Source: Candidatus Omnitrophota bacterium
Lineage (GTDB): Bacteria; Omnitrophota; Gorgyraeia; Duberdicusellales; 4484-171
Reading direction: 5' to 3'
Assembly (NCBI GenBank): GCA_028710385.1
Contig: JAQTUC010000059.1
Location: forward strand, 1-8,569
Length of the DNA: 8,569 nucleotides
Part shown: piece after piece, positions 1-5,430 of the stretch
How positions within the stretch are numbered: position 1 is the stretch's first letter
How the letters are laid out: every line of letters begins with the position of its first letter
Made by a program: the position numbers and the translations under genes
Notes under the pieces: generated by a model
The model's database searches: none
What the model was told of the DNA's origin: nothing
Seen by the model: the letters and a program-made list of their open reading frames with translations, nothing else

Positions 1-1
1 A

Positions 2-127
2 GCAACAGCAACAAGAAACAATACAAGCAACAGCTACGGAGCATATCAGTTACAGATTCGCGCCAACGGAAGTTTCACCTGCACAGGCGGTAACAATAAT
101 ATTTGTAACCTGGTTGTGCCGAAATAG
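2..127 (+). CDS. C-terminal end of a probable pilin-like (type IV pilin/pseudopilin family) protein, 5' truncated
   Basis: Frame 2 is open from the left edge to TAG at 125-127, giving 41 residues. The fragment starts with a Thr/Asn/Ser-rich stretch, continues with YQLQIRANGSFTC, and ends CNLVVPK. The layout (short beta-strand pieces, 'ANGSF', two Cys nine residues apart near the C-terminus) resembles the C-terminal region of type IV pilin-like proteins, where such a Cys pair often closes a D-loop. The N-terminal helix that would prove this is outside the window. A strong terminator begins 12 nt after the stop, consistent with a true gene end. The first bases contain near-tandem AGCAAC units that encode the T/N/S-rich stretch. 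It could equally be another small exported beta-rich protein. That it is the end of a gene is fairly secure; the family assignment is a guess. Confidence 0.5.
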   Translation, partial: ATATRNNTSNSYGAYQLQIRANGSFTCTGGNNNICNLVVPK

Positions 128-138
128 CAATATCAGAG

Positions 139-180
139 AGCCAAATCCCCGGGTATATTTTTACGCCCGGGGTTTTGGCT
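139..180 (+). terminator. Rho-independent-type hairpin terminator after the pilin-like gene
   Basis: Arms 139-153 and 166-180 pair over 15 positions with a single mismatch (T146 against T174). The core is CCCCGGG/CCCGGGG around a 12-nt AT-rich loop. The GC core is followed directly by TTTT and, after the rest of the arm, by GTTTG. The U-tract is short, so termination may be partial. The arms are nearly symmetrical, so the structure could also work on the opposite strand. It separates the upstream gene from the methyltransferase promoter region. Confidence 0.75.
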
Positions 181-225
181 GTTTGTAATAACCTGCCGCG
201 TCTATTTCTTCCGAAACTATTCTAT

Positions 226-254
226 TTGTATAAATTTCATAATTCTATTATAAT
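226..254 (+). promoter_or_regulatory. Candidate sigma70-type promoter for the methyltransferase gene
   Basis: A perfect -10 hexamer TATAAT lies at 249-254, with TTGTAT at 226-231 after a 17-bp spacer. The -35 matches only TTG of the consensus. It lies between the terminator at 139-180 and the gene start at 298, predicting a leader of about 37 nt. The region is very AT-rich, so a TATAAT could arise by chance; position and spacing are the main support. Confidence 0.45.
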
Positions 255-297
255 AAAAACCAAAATTATCAATAGGTAAGCAAAATTAAAACAAAGT

Positions 298-1050
298 ATG
301 GCTGAAGAATTAACACAAAAAATCAAATCAGAATTATGGTCAAAATTTGCCACAGAAGATTTTCCTTCTGAATGGGACGGCCGCAATCCCGGTAATAAAG
401 ATTATTGCGGAGGGAAATTAAGCCAAAGATTTTGGGAATATTTCAAAGCTGTAGAACTGCTTGATTTAGACCAGAACTCAGTAGTTTTAGATATCGGCGG
501 CGGTTCACCGGATACCGGAGTCGGCGCATTTGCTTTATTGCTGTCAAAATATGTCAAAAAAATAATTATAATGGACCCCAATTTAGGGGAGATGAAAGGA
601 GTTTTTCGCAATATTGAGCTGATTAAGAAAGATGCAACCCGCGAAGAGCTAAGAAAACTATTTAAAGAAAACAGCGATATTACTCATATCGCCTCAATTT
701 CCGTTTTTGAACACATTGAGCCGGCCTTAAGAGCGGAGATTGTGGAAGCGATAAATGATTTTAAAGGAAACACTGTAGTCATAACCTTGGAATATCATCC
801 AAGGAAAAGCTTTTGGAATTATCAATTGACCACAAGAACATTGTCAGAGTTATTCAAAAAACTTAAAGGATTTTACCTTTCTGAATTTCATTCAAGCCCT
901 ACTTTATGCGAAGTGGCATTCGTAAGCCACAAATATTTTCACCGCTATAAGTTTTTACCCAGGCCCTTAAGAAGATTTATTGATAAAATTTTATACCACG
1001 AAATTCCTGCCTGGTATCCGGTTGCTTTAAAATTCCAACGCGTTAAATAG
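298..1050 (+). CDS. SAM-dependent class I methyltransferase
   Basis: This 250-residue protein is probably a cytosolic S-adenosylmethionine-dependent methyltransferase with a Rossmann-like fold. Motif I is VLDIGGGSPDTG (residues 63-74), the glycine-rich SAM loop after beta-1. Residues 89-95 (IIIMDPN) place an acidic Asp93 at the end of beta-2, where class I enzymes bind the SAM ribose. Residues 129-141 (THIASISVFEHIE) match the beta-4 motif of the Methyltransf_11/type-12 group ('S.vfEHi'), and residues 159-165 form beta-5. The basic, aromatic C-terminus (about 213-250) has no recognisable extra domain and may mediate substrate or membrane contact. The substrate cannot be read from sequence; enzymes of this kind often modify sugars, lipids or small metabolites. 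No clear Shine-Dalgarno lies at the right distance (AGGT at 274-277 is too far). The ATG is the only sensible start before motif I. The gene stands alone between a terminator and the gsp promoter, so a role in secretion is not implied. Confidence 0.8.
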   Translation: MAEELTQKIKSELWSKFATEDFPSEWDGRNPGNKDYCGGKLSQRFWEYFKAVELLDLDQNSVVLDIGGGSPDTGVGAFALLLSKYVKKIIIMDPNLGEMKGVFRNIELIKKDATREELRKLFKENSDITHIASISVFEHIEPALRAEIVEAINDFKGNTVVITLEYHPRKSFWNYQLTTRTLSELFKKLKGFYLSEFHSSPTLCEVAFVSHKYFHRYKFLPRPLRRFIDKILYHEIPAWYPVALKFQRVK

Positions 1051-1128
1051 CTGGCTAATTCTTAGCAAAGATTCAAAAAATTATTAGGACCCGCTAAATT
1101 ACTGCACCAAACAGATATTTCCTGCCTA

Positions 1129-1174
1129 TTCTGGTAGATAAAAGTCAACAGAATATAGAACCTGCCAATTTACC
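1129..1174 (+). repeat. Degenerate 46-bp intergenic repeat, copy A
   Basis: This segment aligns without gaps to 4422-4467, with 36 of 46 positions identical by eye. Best conserved are the start (TTCTGGTAGA), AAAGTCAA, and the end GCCAATTTACC. It contains a mini-hairpin GAU-AAAA-GUC; the other copy has GAC-UAAA-GUC, so the third pair changes from C-G to U-G and stays paired. GGTA near the start and TACC at the end can also pair. Copy A lies upstream of the predicted gspE promoter, so it is probably not part of the gspE mRNA. Its nature is unknown. Confidence 0.55.
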
Positions 1175-1218
1175 TTCACCTAAAGCAGTTATATCCTAGC
1201 GTGAAAGCTATGGAGCAG

Positions 1219-1235
1219 AGCTTAAGGCTTAAGCT
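1219..1235. repeat. Palindrome AGCTTAA-GGC-TTAAGCT
   Basis: A perfect 7-bp inverted repeat with a 3-nt spacer. The centre can also be read as two tandem GCTTAAG units (1220-1226 and 1227-1233). It is followed by GTCTCTTT, which is too weak a T-tract for a confident terminator call. It lies 50 bp upstream of the gspE -35 box, so it could be an operator for a dimeric regulator or a poor terminator for the methyltransferase transcript. Confidence 0.4.
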
Positions 1236-1284
1236 GTCTCTTTAACCAGACTGGTATTCTTATTTGAAGAAACACAAAATAAAT

Positions 1285-1313
1285 TTGACAAATCATCAAA
1301 TCAGTGTTATACC
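1285..1313 (+). promoter_or_regulatory. Strong sigma70-type promoter for the gsp cluster (extended -10)
   Basis: A perfect -35 TTGACA is at 1285-1290, followed by a 17-bp spacer and TATACC at 1308-1313 (4 of 6). TG at 1305-1306 plus one base forms an extended -10 motif that would compensate for the imperfect hexamer. The expected transcription start is near 1320, giving a leader of roughly 58 nt before gspE. It is the best promoter in the window and the most likely start of the gspE-gspF transcript. Confidence 0.65.
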
Positions 1314-1365
1314 AGGGTGTAACCGTTTTCAGGGGCTTTTGCCTATACCTATATATATAGCGGGT

Positions 1366-1371
1366 ATGTAA
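1366..1371 (+). promoter_or_regulatory. In-frame start-stop pair (ATGTAA) in the gspE leader
   Basis: ATG at 1366 is followed immediately by TAA at 1369, both in the gspE frame, two codons upstream of the gspE ATG. The GGG at 1362-1364 is too close to the first ATG to be a normal Shine-Dalgarno. The stop shows that gspE cannot start at the earlier ATG and so fixes its start at 1378. The flanking ATACC (1345-1349) and GGTAT (1363-1367) can pair around the AT-rich palindrome CTATATATATAG (1349-1360). Confidence 0.35.
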
Positions 1372-1377
1372 ATCATT

Positions 1378-3084
1378 ATGCCGGTAAAAGAGATAGTTTT
1401 TGTCGGAAAAATTCTGGTGGATAAAGGAATAATCACGCCCGGACAGCTTGAGGAAGCTCTTTTAGAGCAAAAAGCCTGCGGCGGGTTTATTTGTGAAACA
1501 ATTGTTAAGCTTGGCTTTGCCTCAAAAGAAAAAGTATTTGAGATACTTGCAGGATGCCTTGGCGTGCCTTACGTTGATTTAAAAGACAGGTTAATAGATT
1601 CTTTGGCAATTGGTAAAATTCCTGCTAAATTCGCCAGCCACTATAAAATAATTCCTGTTGAATTTAAAAATCAAACCATAACCATAGCTATGGCAAATCC
1701 TCTTGATGTAAGCATCATAGATGACATAAGGCTTTTGAGCGGTTTTGAGATAACACCGGCTCTTTCCGAAGAAGCCGAAATAGAGGAAGCAATAAGAAAA
1801 TATTACGGCGTTGGCGCGGATACTTTGGAAAAAATAATAGCGCAGTCATCCTCAGAAAAAATTATAGGGGAAGAAAAAATAGAAGATGTCAGTTTGGCCG
1901 CTCAGGAAGCATCAATAGTTAAATTTGTAAATCAGATACTCTCAGAGGCTGTTAAAGACCGTGCAACCGACATACATATTGAGCCTTTTTGCAATGAGCT
2001 TCGCGTGCGCTTTAGAATTGACGGAGTGCTTTACAGCATAAATATACCGGAAGCAGTAAAGTGTTTTCATCAGGCAATAGTTTCACGTATAAAAGTAATG
2101 GCGCATATGAATATTGCCGAGCGCAGGCTACCCCAGGATGGCCGCATAAAAATAAAGACAAAAGGGGAAGAATTGGACCTGCGCATTTCAAGTATGCCCA
2201 CAACATTCGGCGAAGCAGTGCATATGAGAATCCTTGGCTCAAAGCTTTTCCTTGATCTTAAAAGTTTAGGGCTTATTGATAGTGATTTAAAAATCATAGA
2301 AGAGGTAATAAAAAAGCCGCATGGGATAGTTTTTGTAACAGGGCCTACCGGAAGCGGAAAATCTACAACCTTGTATGCGGCTTTATCGCAGATAAATTCT
2401 GAAGATATAAAAATTATGACAATTGAAGATCCTGTTGAATACCAGCTAAAAGGAGTAAATCAAATCCAGATTTCTCCAAAAATAGGGCTTAGTTTCGCAA
2501 CCGCTCTTCGCCACATATTAAGGCATGATCCGGATGTAATGATGGTAGGAGAGGTAAGGGATTATGAAACAGCTGAAATTGCCATACGCGCAGCTCTTAC
2601 AGGGCATCTTGTATTTTCAACTCTGCATACAAATGATGCTGCGGGAAGTATCACCCGTTTGCTTGATATGGGTATTGAACCATTTCTTGTTTCCTCAAGC
2701 ATTGAATGCCTTATTGCCCAGAGGCTTGTTAGGGTGATTTGCCCAAGCTGTAAAACCGAGCTTAATAACCAGAAAAGAAACGCGATGATTGAACAGATGA
2801 ATAGCCGGGAGATTATTAAGAAAGATATGCCTTTATACGAAGGGAAAGGCTGCGCTGACTGCAGGTTTACCGGTTATAAAGGCAGGACTGCTATTTATGA
2901 AATATTGGTTATGACTGATTCTATAAGAGAGATGGTTTTAAAAAGACAATCAGCCCAGGCAATAAAGCAAAAAGCAATATCCTGCGGCATGCATACCCTA
3001 AGATGCGATGGATTGAGAAAGGTATGGCAGGGGATTACAACTTTCTCGGAAGTTTTTAGGGTAACGCAGAAAGAAGGCGATTAA
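1378..3084 (+). CDS. gspE: Type II secretion ATPase GspE (PilB/GspE family)
   Basis: A 568-residue secretion ATPase that powers pseudopilus assembly as a cytoplasmic hexamer docked on GspF and GspL. Residues about 8-70 form a T2SSE_N/MshEN-type domain, followed by a second N-terminal segment to about 150. The ATPase core shows Walker A GPTGSGKST (322-330, Lys328), the Asp box IEDPVEY (349-355), Walker B around DPDVMMVGE (384-392, Glu392), and the His box ending LHTND (416-420). A zinc-binding pair of CxxC motifs lies at Cys455/Cys458 and Cys492/Cys495, as in GspE and PilB. All catalytic motifs are intact. In the MshEN-like part, the two 'RLG' signatures read FVG and FIC, so c-di-GMP binding is doubtful. 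The ATG at 1378 is fixed by an in-frame TAA at 1369; no good Shine-Dalgarno is visible. The name gspE rather than pilB rests on the downstream gspF-to-L order and on the absence of pilT. Confidence 0.93.
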   Translation: MPVKEIVFVGKILVDKGIITPGQLEEALLEQKACGGFICETIVKLGFASKEKVFEILAGCLGVPYVDLKDRLIDSLAIGKIPAKFASHYKIIPVEFKNQTITIAMANPLDVSIIDDIRLLSGFEITPALSEEAEIEEAIRKYYGVGADTLEKIIAQSSSEKIIGEEKIEDVSLAAQEASIVKFVNQILSEAVKDRATDIHIEPFCNELRVRFRIDGVLYSINIPEAVKCFHQAIVSRIKVMAHMNIAERRLPQDGRIKIKTKGEELDLRISSMPTTFGEAVHMRILGSKLFLDLKSLGLIDSDLKIIEEVIKKPHGIVFVTGPTGSGKSTTLYAALSQINSEDIKIMTIEDPVEYQLKGVNQIQISPKIGLSFATALRHILRHDPDVMMVGEVRDYETAEIAIRAALTGHLVFSTLHTNDAAGSITRLLDMGIEPFLVSSSIECLIAQRLVRVICPSCKTELNNQKRNAMIEQMNSREIIKKDMPLYEGKGCADCRFTGYKGRTAIYEILVMTDSIREMVLKRQSAQAIKQKAISCGMHTLRCDGLRKVWQGITTFSEVFRVTQKEGD

Positions 3085-3107
3085 CCAATGGTCACTGATG
3101 AAAATCG

Positions 3108-3149
3108 CAATAAACAAACATTCTTTTGTGCTTTTGGAATTGTTTATTG
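3108..3149. repeat. 10-bp perfect inverted repeat in the gspE-gspF spacer
   Basis: CAATAAACAA at 3108-3117 is the exact reverse complement of TTGTTTATTG at 3140-3149, with a 22-nt loop. The stem can be extended outward by a G-U and a C-G pair (3107/3150 and 3106/3151). It is AT-rich and has no following pure T-tract, so it does not look like a standard terminator. It could tune gspE mRNA stability or gspF translation. Confidence 0.5.
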
Positions 3150-3182
3150 TGTATTGTTTGTGATTTGTCCATTGTGTATTGT
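3146..3182 (+). repeat. 12-nt direct repeat ATTGTGTATTGT (two copies)
   Basis: The identical 12-mer occurs at 3146-3157 and 3171-3182, 25 nt apart. The sequence between (TTGTGATTTGTCC) looks like a decayed version of the same unit. This resembles simple, degenerate intergenic repeats rather than a defined binding site. Confidence 0.5.
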
Positions 3183-3189
3183 AATTTAA

Positions 3190-3204
3190 ATTTGTATAAC
3201 AAAT
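3190..3204. repeat. 6-bp inverted repeat touching the gspF start codon
   Basis: ATTTGT (3190-3195), ATA, ACAAAT (3199-3204) is a perfect inverted repeat that ends at the base before the gspF ATG. It takes the place where a Shine-Dalgarno would be expected. It may be a weak hairpin or simply chance in AT-rich DNA. Confidence 0.35.
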
Positions 3205-4410
3205 ATGCCTAAATATATTTACACAGCAAAATCAAACCCAGGCGAATTAATAAAATCAGTTATTGAGGCAGAATCAGAGCAGGCAGTTGTAAGCAGGCTG
3301 CTTGAGATGGGCTACTTTCCGGTATCGGTGCATCCGGAAAATGAATATCTCAACAAACAGAAGAGCAGTTTTAGAAAAATTTCGCGTAAGGACTTGGTAA
3401 TTTTTACCCGCCAGTTTTCAAGCCTTATAGAGTCAGGTGTAAATATTCTTGATAGCCTTTATATAGTAACAAATCAGGCTCAGGATAAATATTTTAAGGC
3501 TGTTTTGTCAGATGTGAGTGCAAAAATCAAAGACGGTAAATCCCTTTCTGAAAGCCTTGCTTTTTATGAGAATATTTTCCCGAGCCTTTATACTTCAATT
3601 ATACATTCAGGCGAAGCGAGCGGAAATTTGGAAAAAGTAATAAAGAGCCTTGCTGAGTTTTACGAAAAAGATGAAGAATTCAGGGCCAGCCTTCGCGCAA
3701 GCCTTACTTATCCGCTTTTTATCGCTGTCGTAGGCGTTCTCACTGTGGCTGTGCTTATGATGTTTGTAATCCCTAAGCTGGTCGGTATGTTTGAAGACTT
3801 GGGCCAGAACCTGCCTCTTCCCACGAAAATCCTTATAAACGTCTCAGGCTTTTTTACCCATTACTGGTGGGTAATGTTTGCATTGGTTTTTTTATTCTTT
3901 TTTGTCGTAAAGCGCACAGGTAAAACCAGCCAGGGGAAATTTTTCATTGATGATTTTAAATTAAAAATTCCTTTGATAGGAGAAATTGTCCTTAAAGGGG
4001 AAATTGCAAGGCTCTCGCGCACGCTTTCCATTCTTATTTCAAGCGGCCTTCCCGTTGTATCCGGTTTAAATGTAACAATTGCCACAATCGGAAACCAGAT
4101 TTTGAAAAACGAGCTCGGGAAATTTAAGGAGCAGATAAGCGAGGGTTTAAGTTTTTCAAAATGCCTTGCCGGCTCAAAGCTTTTTCCTTCATTTGTGACC
4201 AATATTGTTGCAGTAGGTGAAGAAGGAGGAAGCCTTGAGAAATCCCTCATGCGTATTGGGGATGAATACGAAAGAGACGTTGACCGTTCGCTTAAAGCAA
4301 TCAGCAGGCTCATTGAGCCGGTAATCATTCTGGTTATGGGTGTGGTTGTCGGTTTTATAGTCTTATCTATGTTATTGCCGATATTTCAAATTAACCTTAT
4401 AGCCAGATAA
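3205..4410 (+). CDS. gspF: Type II secretion inner-membrane platform protein GspF
   Basis: At 401 residues this has the usual GspF/PilC length. It is a polytopic inner-membrane protein that couples GspE ATP hydrolysis to insertion of pseudopilin subunits. A short N-terminal cytoplasmic segment (MPKYIYTAK...) is followed by two T2SSF helical domains, at about 65-190 and 262-392. Each contains the family signature around 'hSGEASGNLEK' (first, about 136-146) and 'VGEEGGSLEKSL' (second, about 337-348). Three membrane segments can be seen: about 170-191, 221-237 and 373-394. The start is a plain ATG with no Shine-Dalgarno, preceded by a small inverted repeat, so translation may be inefficient or leaderless-like. 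It lies 120 bp after gspE and 152 bp before gspG, more loosely placed than the pseudopilin genes. A long reverse-strand open frame inside it is a codon-bias shadow. Confidence 0.93.
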   Translation: MPKYIYTAKSNPGELIKSVIEAESEQAVVSRLLEMGYFPVSVHPENEYLNKQKSSFRKISRKDLVIFTRQFSSLIESGVNILDSLYIVTNQAQDKYFKAVLSDVSAKIKDGKSLSESLAFYENIFPSLYTSIIHSGEASGNLEKVIKSLAEFYEKDEEFRASLRASLTYPLFIAVVGVLTVAVLMMFVIPKLVGMFEDLGQNLPLPTKILINVSGFFTHYWWVMFALVFLFFFVVKRTGKTSQGKFFIDDFKLKIPLIGEIVLKGEIARLSRTLSILISSGLPVVSGLNVTIATIGNQILKNELGKFKEQISEGLSFSKCLAGSKLFPSFVTNIVAVGEEGGSLEKSLMRIGDEYERDVDRSLKAISRLIEPVIILVMGVVVGFIVLSMLLPIFQINLIAR

Positions 4411-4421
4411 AATTCTTTTAC

Positions 4422-4467
4422 TTCCGGTAGACTAAAGTCAATACAAAGCAGAAGCAGCCAATTTACC
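4422..4467 (+). repeat. Degenerate 46-bp intergenic repeat, copy B
   Basis: This is the partner of 1129-1174 (36 of 46 identical, no gaps). It reads TTCCGGTAGACTAAAGTC at its left end and GCCAATTTACC at its right end. The internal hairpin GAC-UAAA-GUC is perfect, and CGGTA can pair with TACCG just past the right end. It begins 11 nt after the gspF stop and ends 95 nt before the gspG start. It resembles a decayed REP-like element, but its family is unknown. Confidence 0.55.
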
Positions 4468-4489
4468 GATATTTTTTATATTGTATGAT
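4462..4489 (+). promoter_or_regulatory. Weak candidate promoter for the gspG-L block
   Basis: TTTACC (4462-4467, 4 of 6 to TTGACA) is followed after 16 bp by TATGAT (4484-4489, 5 of 6 to TATAAT). The -35 would overlap the right end of repeat copy B. A separate promoter would fit the need for far more major pseudopilin GspG than ATPase, but the match is modest and the DNA is AT-rich. Confidence 0.25.
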
Positions 4490-4550
4490 TTGTTTGGTTC
4501 AGAATTACTCTCTACTTGGATAGCGATAGCAGGAAATGACTCAGAAAGCA

Positions 4551-4558
4551 AAAAGGAG
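4551..4558 (+). promoter_or_regulatory. Ribosome binding site that decides the gspG start
   Basis: AAAAGGAG is the best Shine-Dalgarno in the window. It ends 4 nt before the ATG at 4563, slightly closer than ideal. The alternative in-frame ATG at 4536 has only AGG at 4531-4533, two nt upstream, so 4563 is preferred. Confidence 0.65.
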
Positions 4559-4562
4559 TTTT

Positions 4563-4964
4563 ATGAAAAGTAACAAAAATTCAGTAAGCCGCAAAAGTTT
4601 TACTCTAATTGAATTAATGCTTGTTGTCATTATAATCGGCGTGCTCGCGGCAATGGTAATGCCGCGCTTGGTAGGCCGTTCAGAGCAGGCAAGGGTTGCT
4701 GCTGCCAAAGCAGACATAGATTCAAATCTCGCAACAGCCCTTGATCTGTACGAAATGGATATCGGGCACTATCCAAATGCCCTAAGCGAATTAAGGTCTG
4801 ATTCCGGAACAGCTGGCTGGAAAGGCCCTTATTTAAAGAAAGCGGCTAAAGACCCCTGGGGGAGAGAATATGATTATAACCTTGAGGCAGCCGAGAATAA
4901 GGATTATAAATTATGCTCCAAAGGCGCGGATGAGGTAAAGACTGATGATGACATCTGCAATTAA
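4563..4964 (+). CDS. gspG: Major pseudopilin GspG
   Basis: The main subunit of the periplasmic pseudopilus, 133 residues from the ATG at 4563. An in-frame ATG at 4536 would add nine residues but lacks a good ribosome site. The leader is 12 residues, MKSNKNSVSRKS, and the mature protein would start FTLIELMLVV, with Glu at +5 and a long hydrophobic helix. The residue before the cut is Ser, not the usual Gly. The C-terminal half shows the GspG hallmarks: a HYPNALSEL-type segment (69-77), GWKGPYLKK (85-93) and DPWGREY (97-103), then SKGAD (119-123) and an Asp run (128-130) where the family binds calcium. Cys118 and Cys132 could form a disulfide across this loop, which is not a standard GspG feature. 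The stop lies 20 nt inside the gspH frame, so the two genes are likely translationally coupled. Confidence 0.92.
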   Translation: MKSNKNSVSRKSFTLIELMLVVIIIGVLAAMVMPRLVGRSEQARVAAAKADIDSNLATALDLYEMDIGHYPNALSELRSDSGTAGWKGPYLKKAAKDPWGREYDYNLEAAENKDYKLCSKGADEVKTDDDICN

Positions 4965-5430
4965 TAGAACAGCCAGAAGTTTTACTTTTGTAGAACTGCT
5001 TATCGTTATAGCAATTATCGGTATTTTATCCGCAATGGTTATACCGAATTTAAAAGTAGCCCAAAGTAATTTTGAGCTTGATAGTTTTGTTAAGGATATT
5101 TATTACCTTGCGAAATATCTGCAGGTTTCCGCAGCCTCAAGAAGCCGGATATATCGGCTGGATATTGAGCAGGATTCGGGTAAAACTTATTTTTCAGCCA
5201 AGTATAAAAATAATGCCGCGGAATTTATACCCTTATCCGGAAGATTTAAGAAAATATACACAATGCCGTTAAGTACGGAAATTTCTTCAGTTGAACCGCC
5301 GGACAGGGCAAACATATTTTTCTATCCTGACGCAAGCATAGACAATACAACAATCATTTTTAAGAATAAATCCGGAAAAGAAATGGCGCTTGTGTTAAGC
5401 TCAACCGGCACGGCCATACAAATAAAATGA
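4945..5430 (+). CDS. gspH: Minor pseudopilin, GspH-like
   Basis: A 161-residue prepilin-like protein between gspG and gspI, the normal place of gspH. The leader is 12 residues ending TARS, and the mature protein would begin FTFVELLIVIAIIGIL, with Glu at +5 and a hydrophobic helix to about residue 34. The residue before the cut is Ser instead of Gly. The rest is beta-rich and ends in short strands (MALVLSSTGTAIQIK), like the GspH/FimT fold. Strict sequence signatures of GspH are weak, so the name rests partly on position. Two adjacent ATGs (4945 and 4948) are possible starts. GAGGT at 4932-4936 is correctly spaced for the first. The start overlaps the last 20 nt of gspG, and the two ATGs are formed by the Asp codons of the GspG calcium-loop region read in another frame. 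Confidence 0.8.
   Translation: MMTSAINRTARSFTFVELLIVIAIIGILSAMVIPNLKVAQSNFELDSFVKDIYYLAKYLQVSAASRSRIYRLDIEQDSGKTYFSAKYKNNAAEFIPLSGRFKKIYTMPLSTEISSVEPPDRANIFFYPDASIDNTTIIFKNKSGKEMALVLSSTGTAIQIK

Larger units (their letters stand above)
1051..1377 (+). other. 327-bp gene-free region upstream of gspE
   Basis: No open frame with coding character was seen on either strand. From left to right it holds a small GCTAA/TTAGC hairpin just after the methyltransferase stop (1054-1066), one copy of a degenerate 46-bp repeat (1129-1174), a palindrome (1219-1235), the gspE promoter (1285-1313) and a short 5' leader with a start-stop codon pair (1366-1371). No convincing terminator for the methyltransferase was found. 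Confidence 0.7.
3085..3204 (+). other. T/G-rich spacer between gspE and gspF
   Basis: These 120 bp hold no gene. The second half (about 3140-3204) is very low in C on the + strand and is built of degenerate 'ATTGTxTATTG' units. It holds a 12-nt direct repeat, a 10-bp inverted repeat and a 6-bp inverted repeat that abuts the gspF start codon, each listed separately. No Shine-Dalgarno for gspF is present. Confidence 0.65.
4411..4562 (+). other. Spacer between gspF and gspG
   Basis: The 152 bp hold copy B of the 46-bp repeat (4422-4467), a weak possible promoter (4462-4489), a tandem GATAGC GATAGC (4519-4530) and the gspG ribosome binding site (4551-4558). No gene and no terminator were seen. 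The nonamer GCAGGAAAT at 4529-4537 is the reverse complement of ATTTCCTGC at 1117-1125, just upstream of repeat copy A. Confidence 0.6.

Noticed and set aside
1054..1066. GCTAA-TTC-TTAGC hairpin just after the methyltransferase stop as a terminator
   Set aside because: The stem is only 5 bp, AT-rich, and followed by an A-rich rather than a T-rich run.
3861..4328. 155-codon reverse-strand open frame inside gspF
   Set aside because: It is antisense to a well-conserved gspF reading frame, has no ribosome site and no recognisable protein features; a codon-bias shadow.
4421..4470. Possible c-di-GMP (GEMM) riboswitch, suggested by CCGGTAG...TTACCGAT
   Set aside because: Only the outer GGTA/TACC pairing resembles the aptamer; the required conserved core segments around the ligand site are absent, and the other copy lies upstream of a promoter.
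4536..4562. Upstream in-frame ATG as the gspG start
   Set aside because: It has no properly spaced Shine-Dalgarno, whereas AAAAGGAG lies just ahead of the ATG at 4563; the extra residues add nothing to the prepilin leader.
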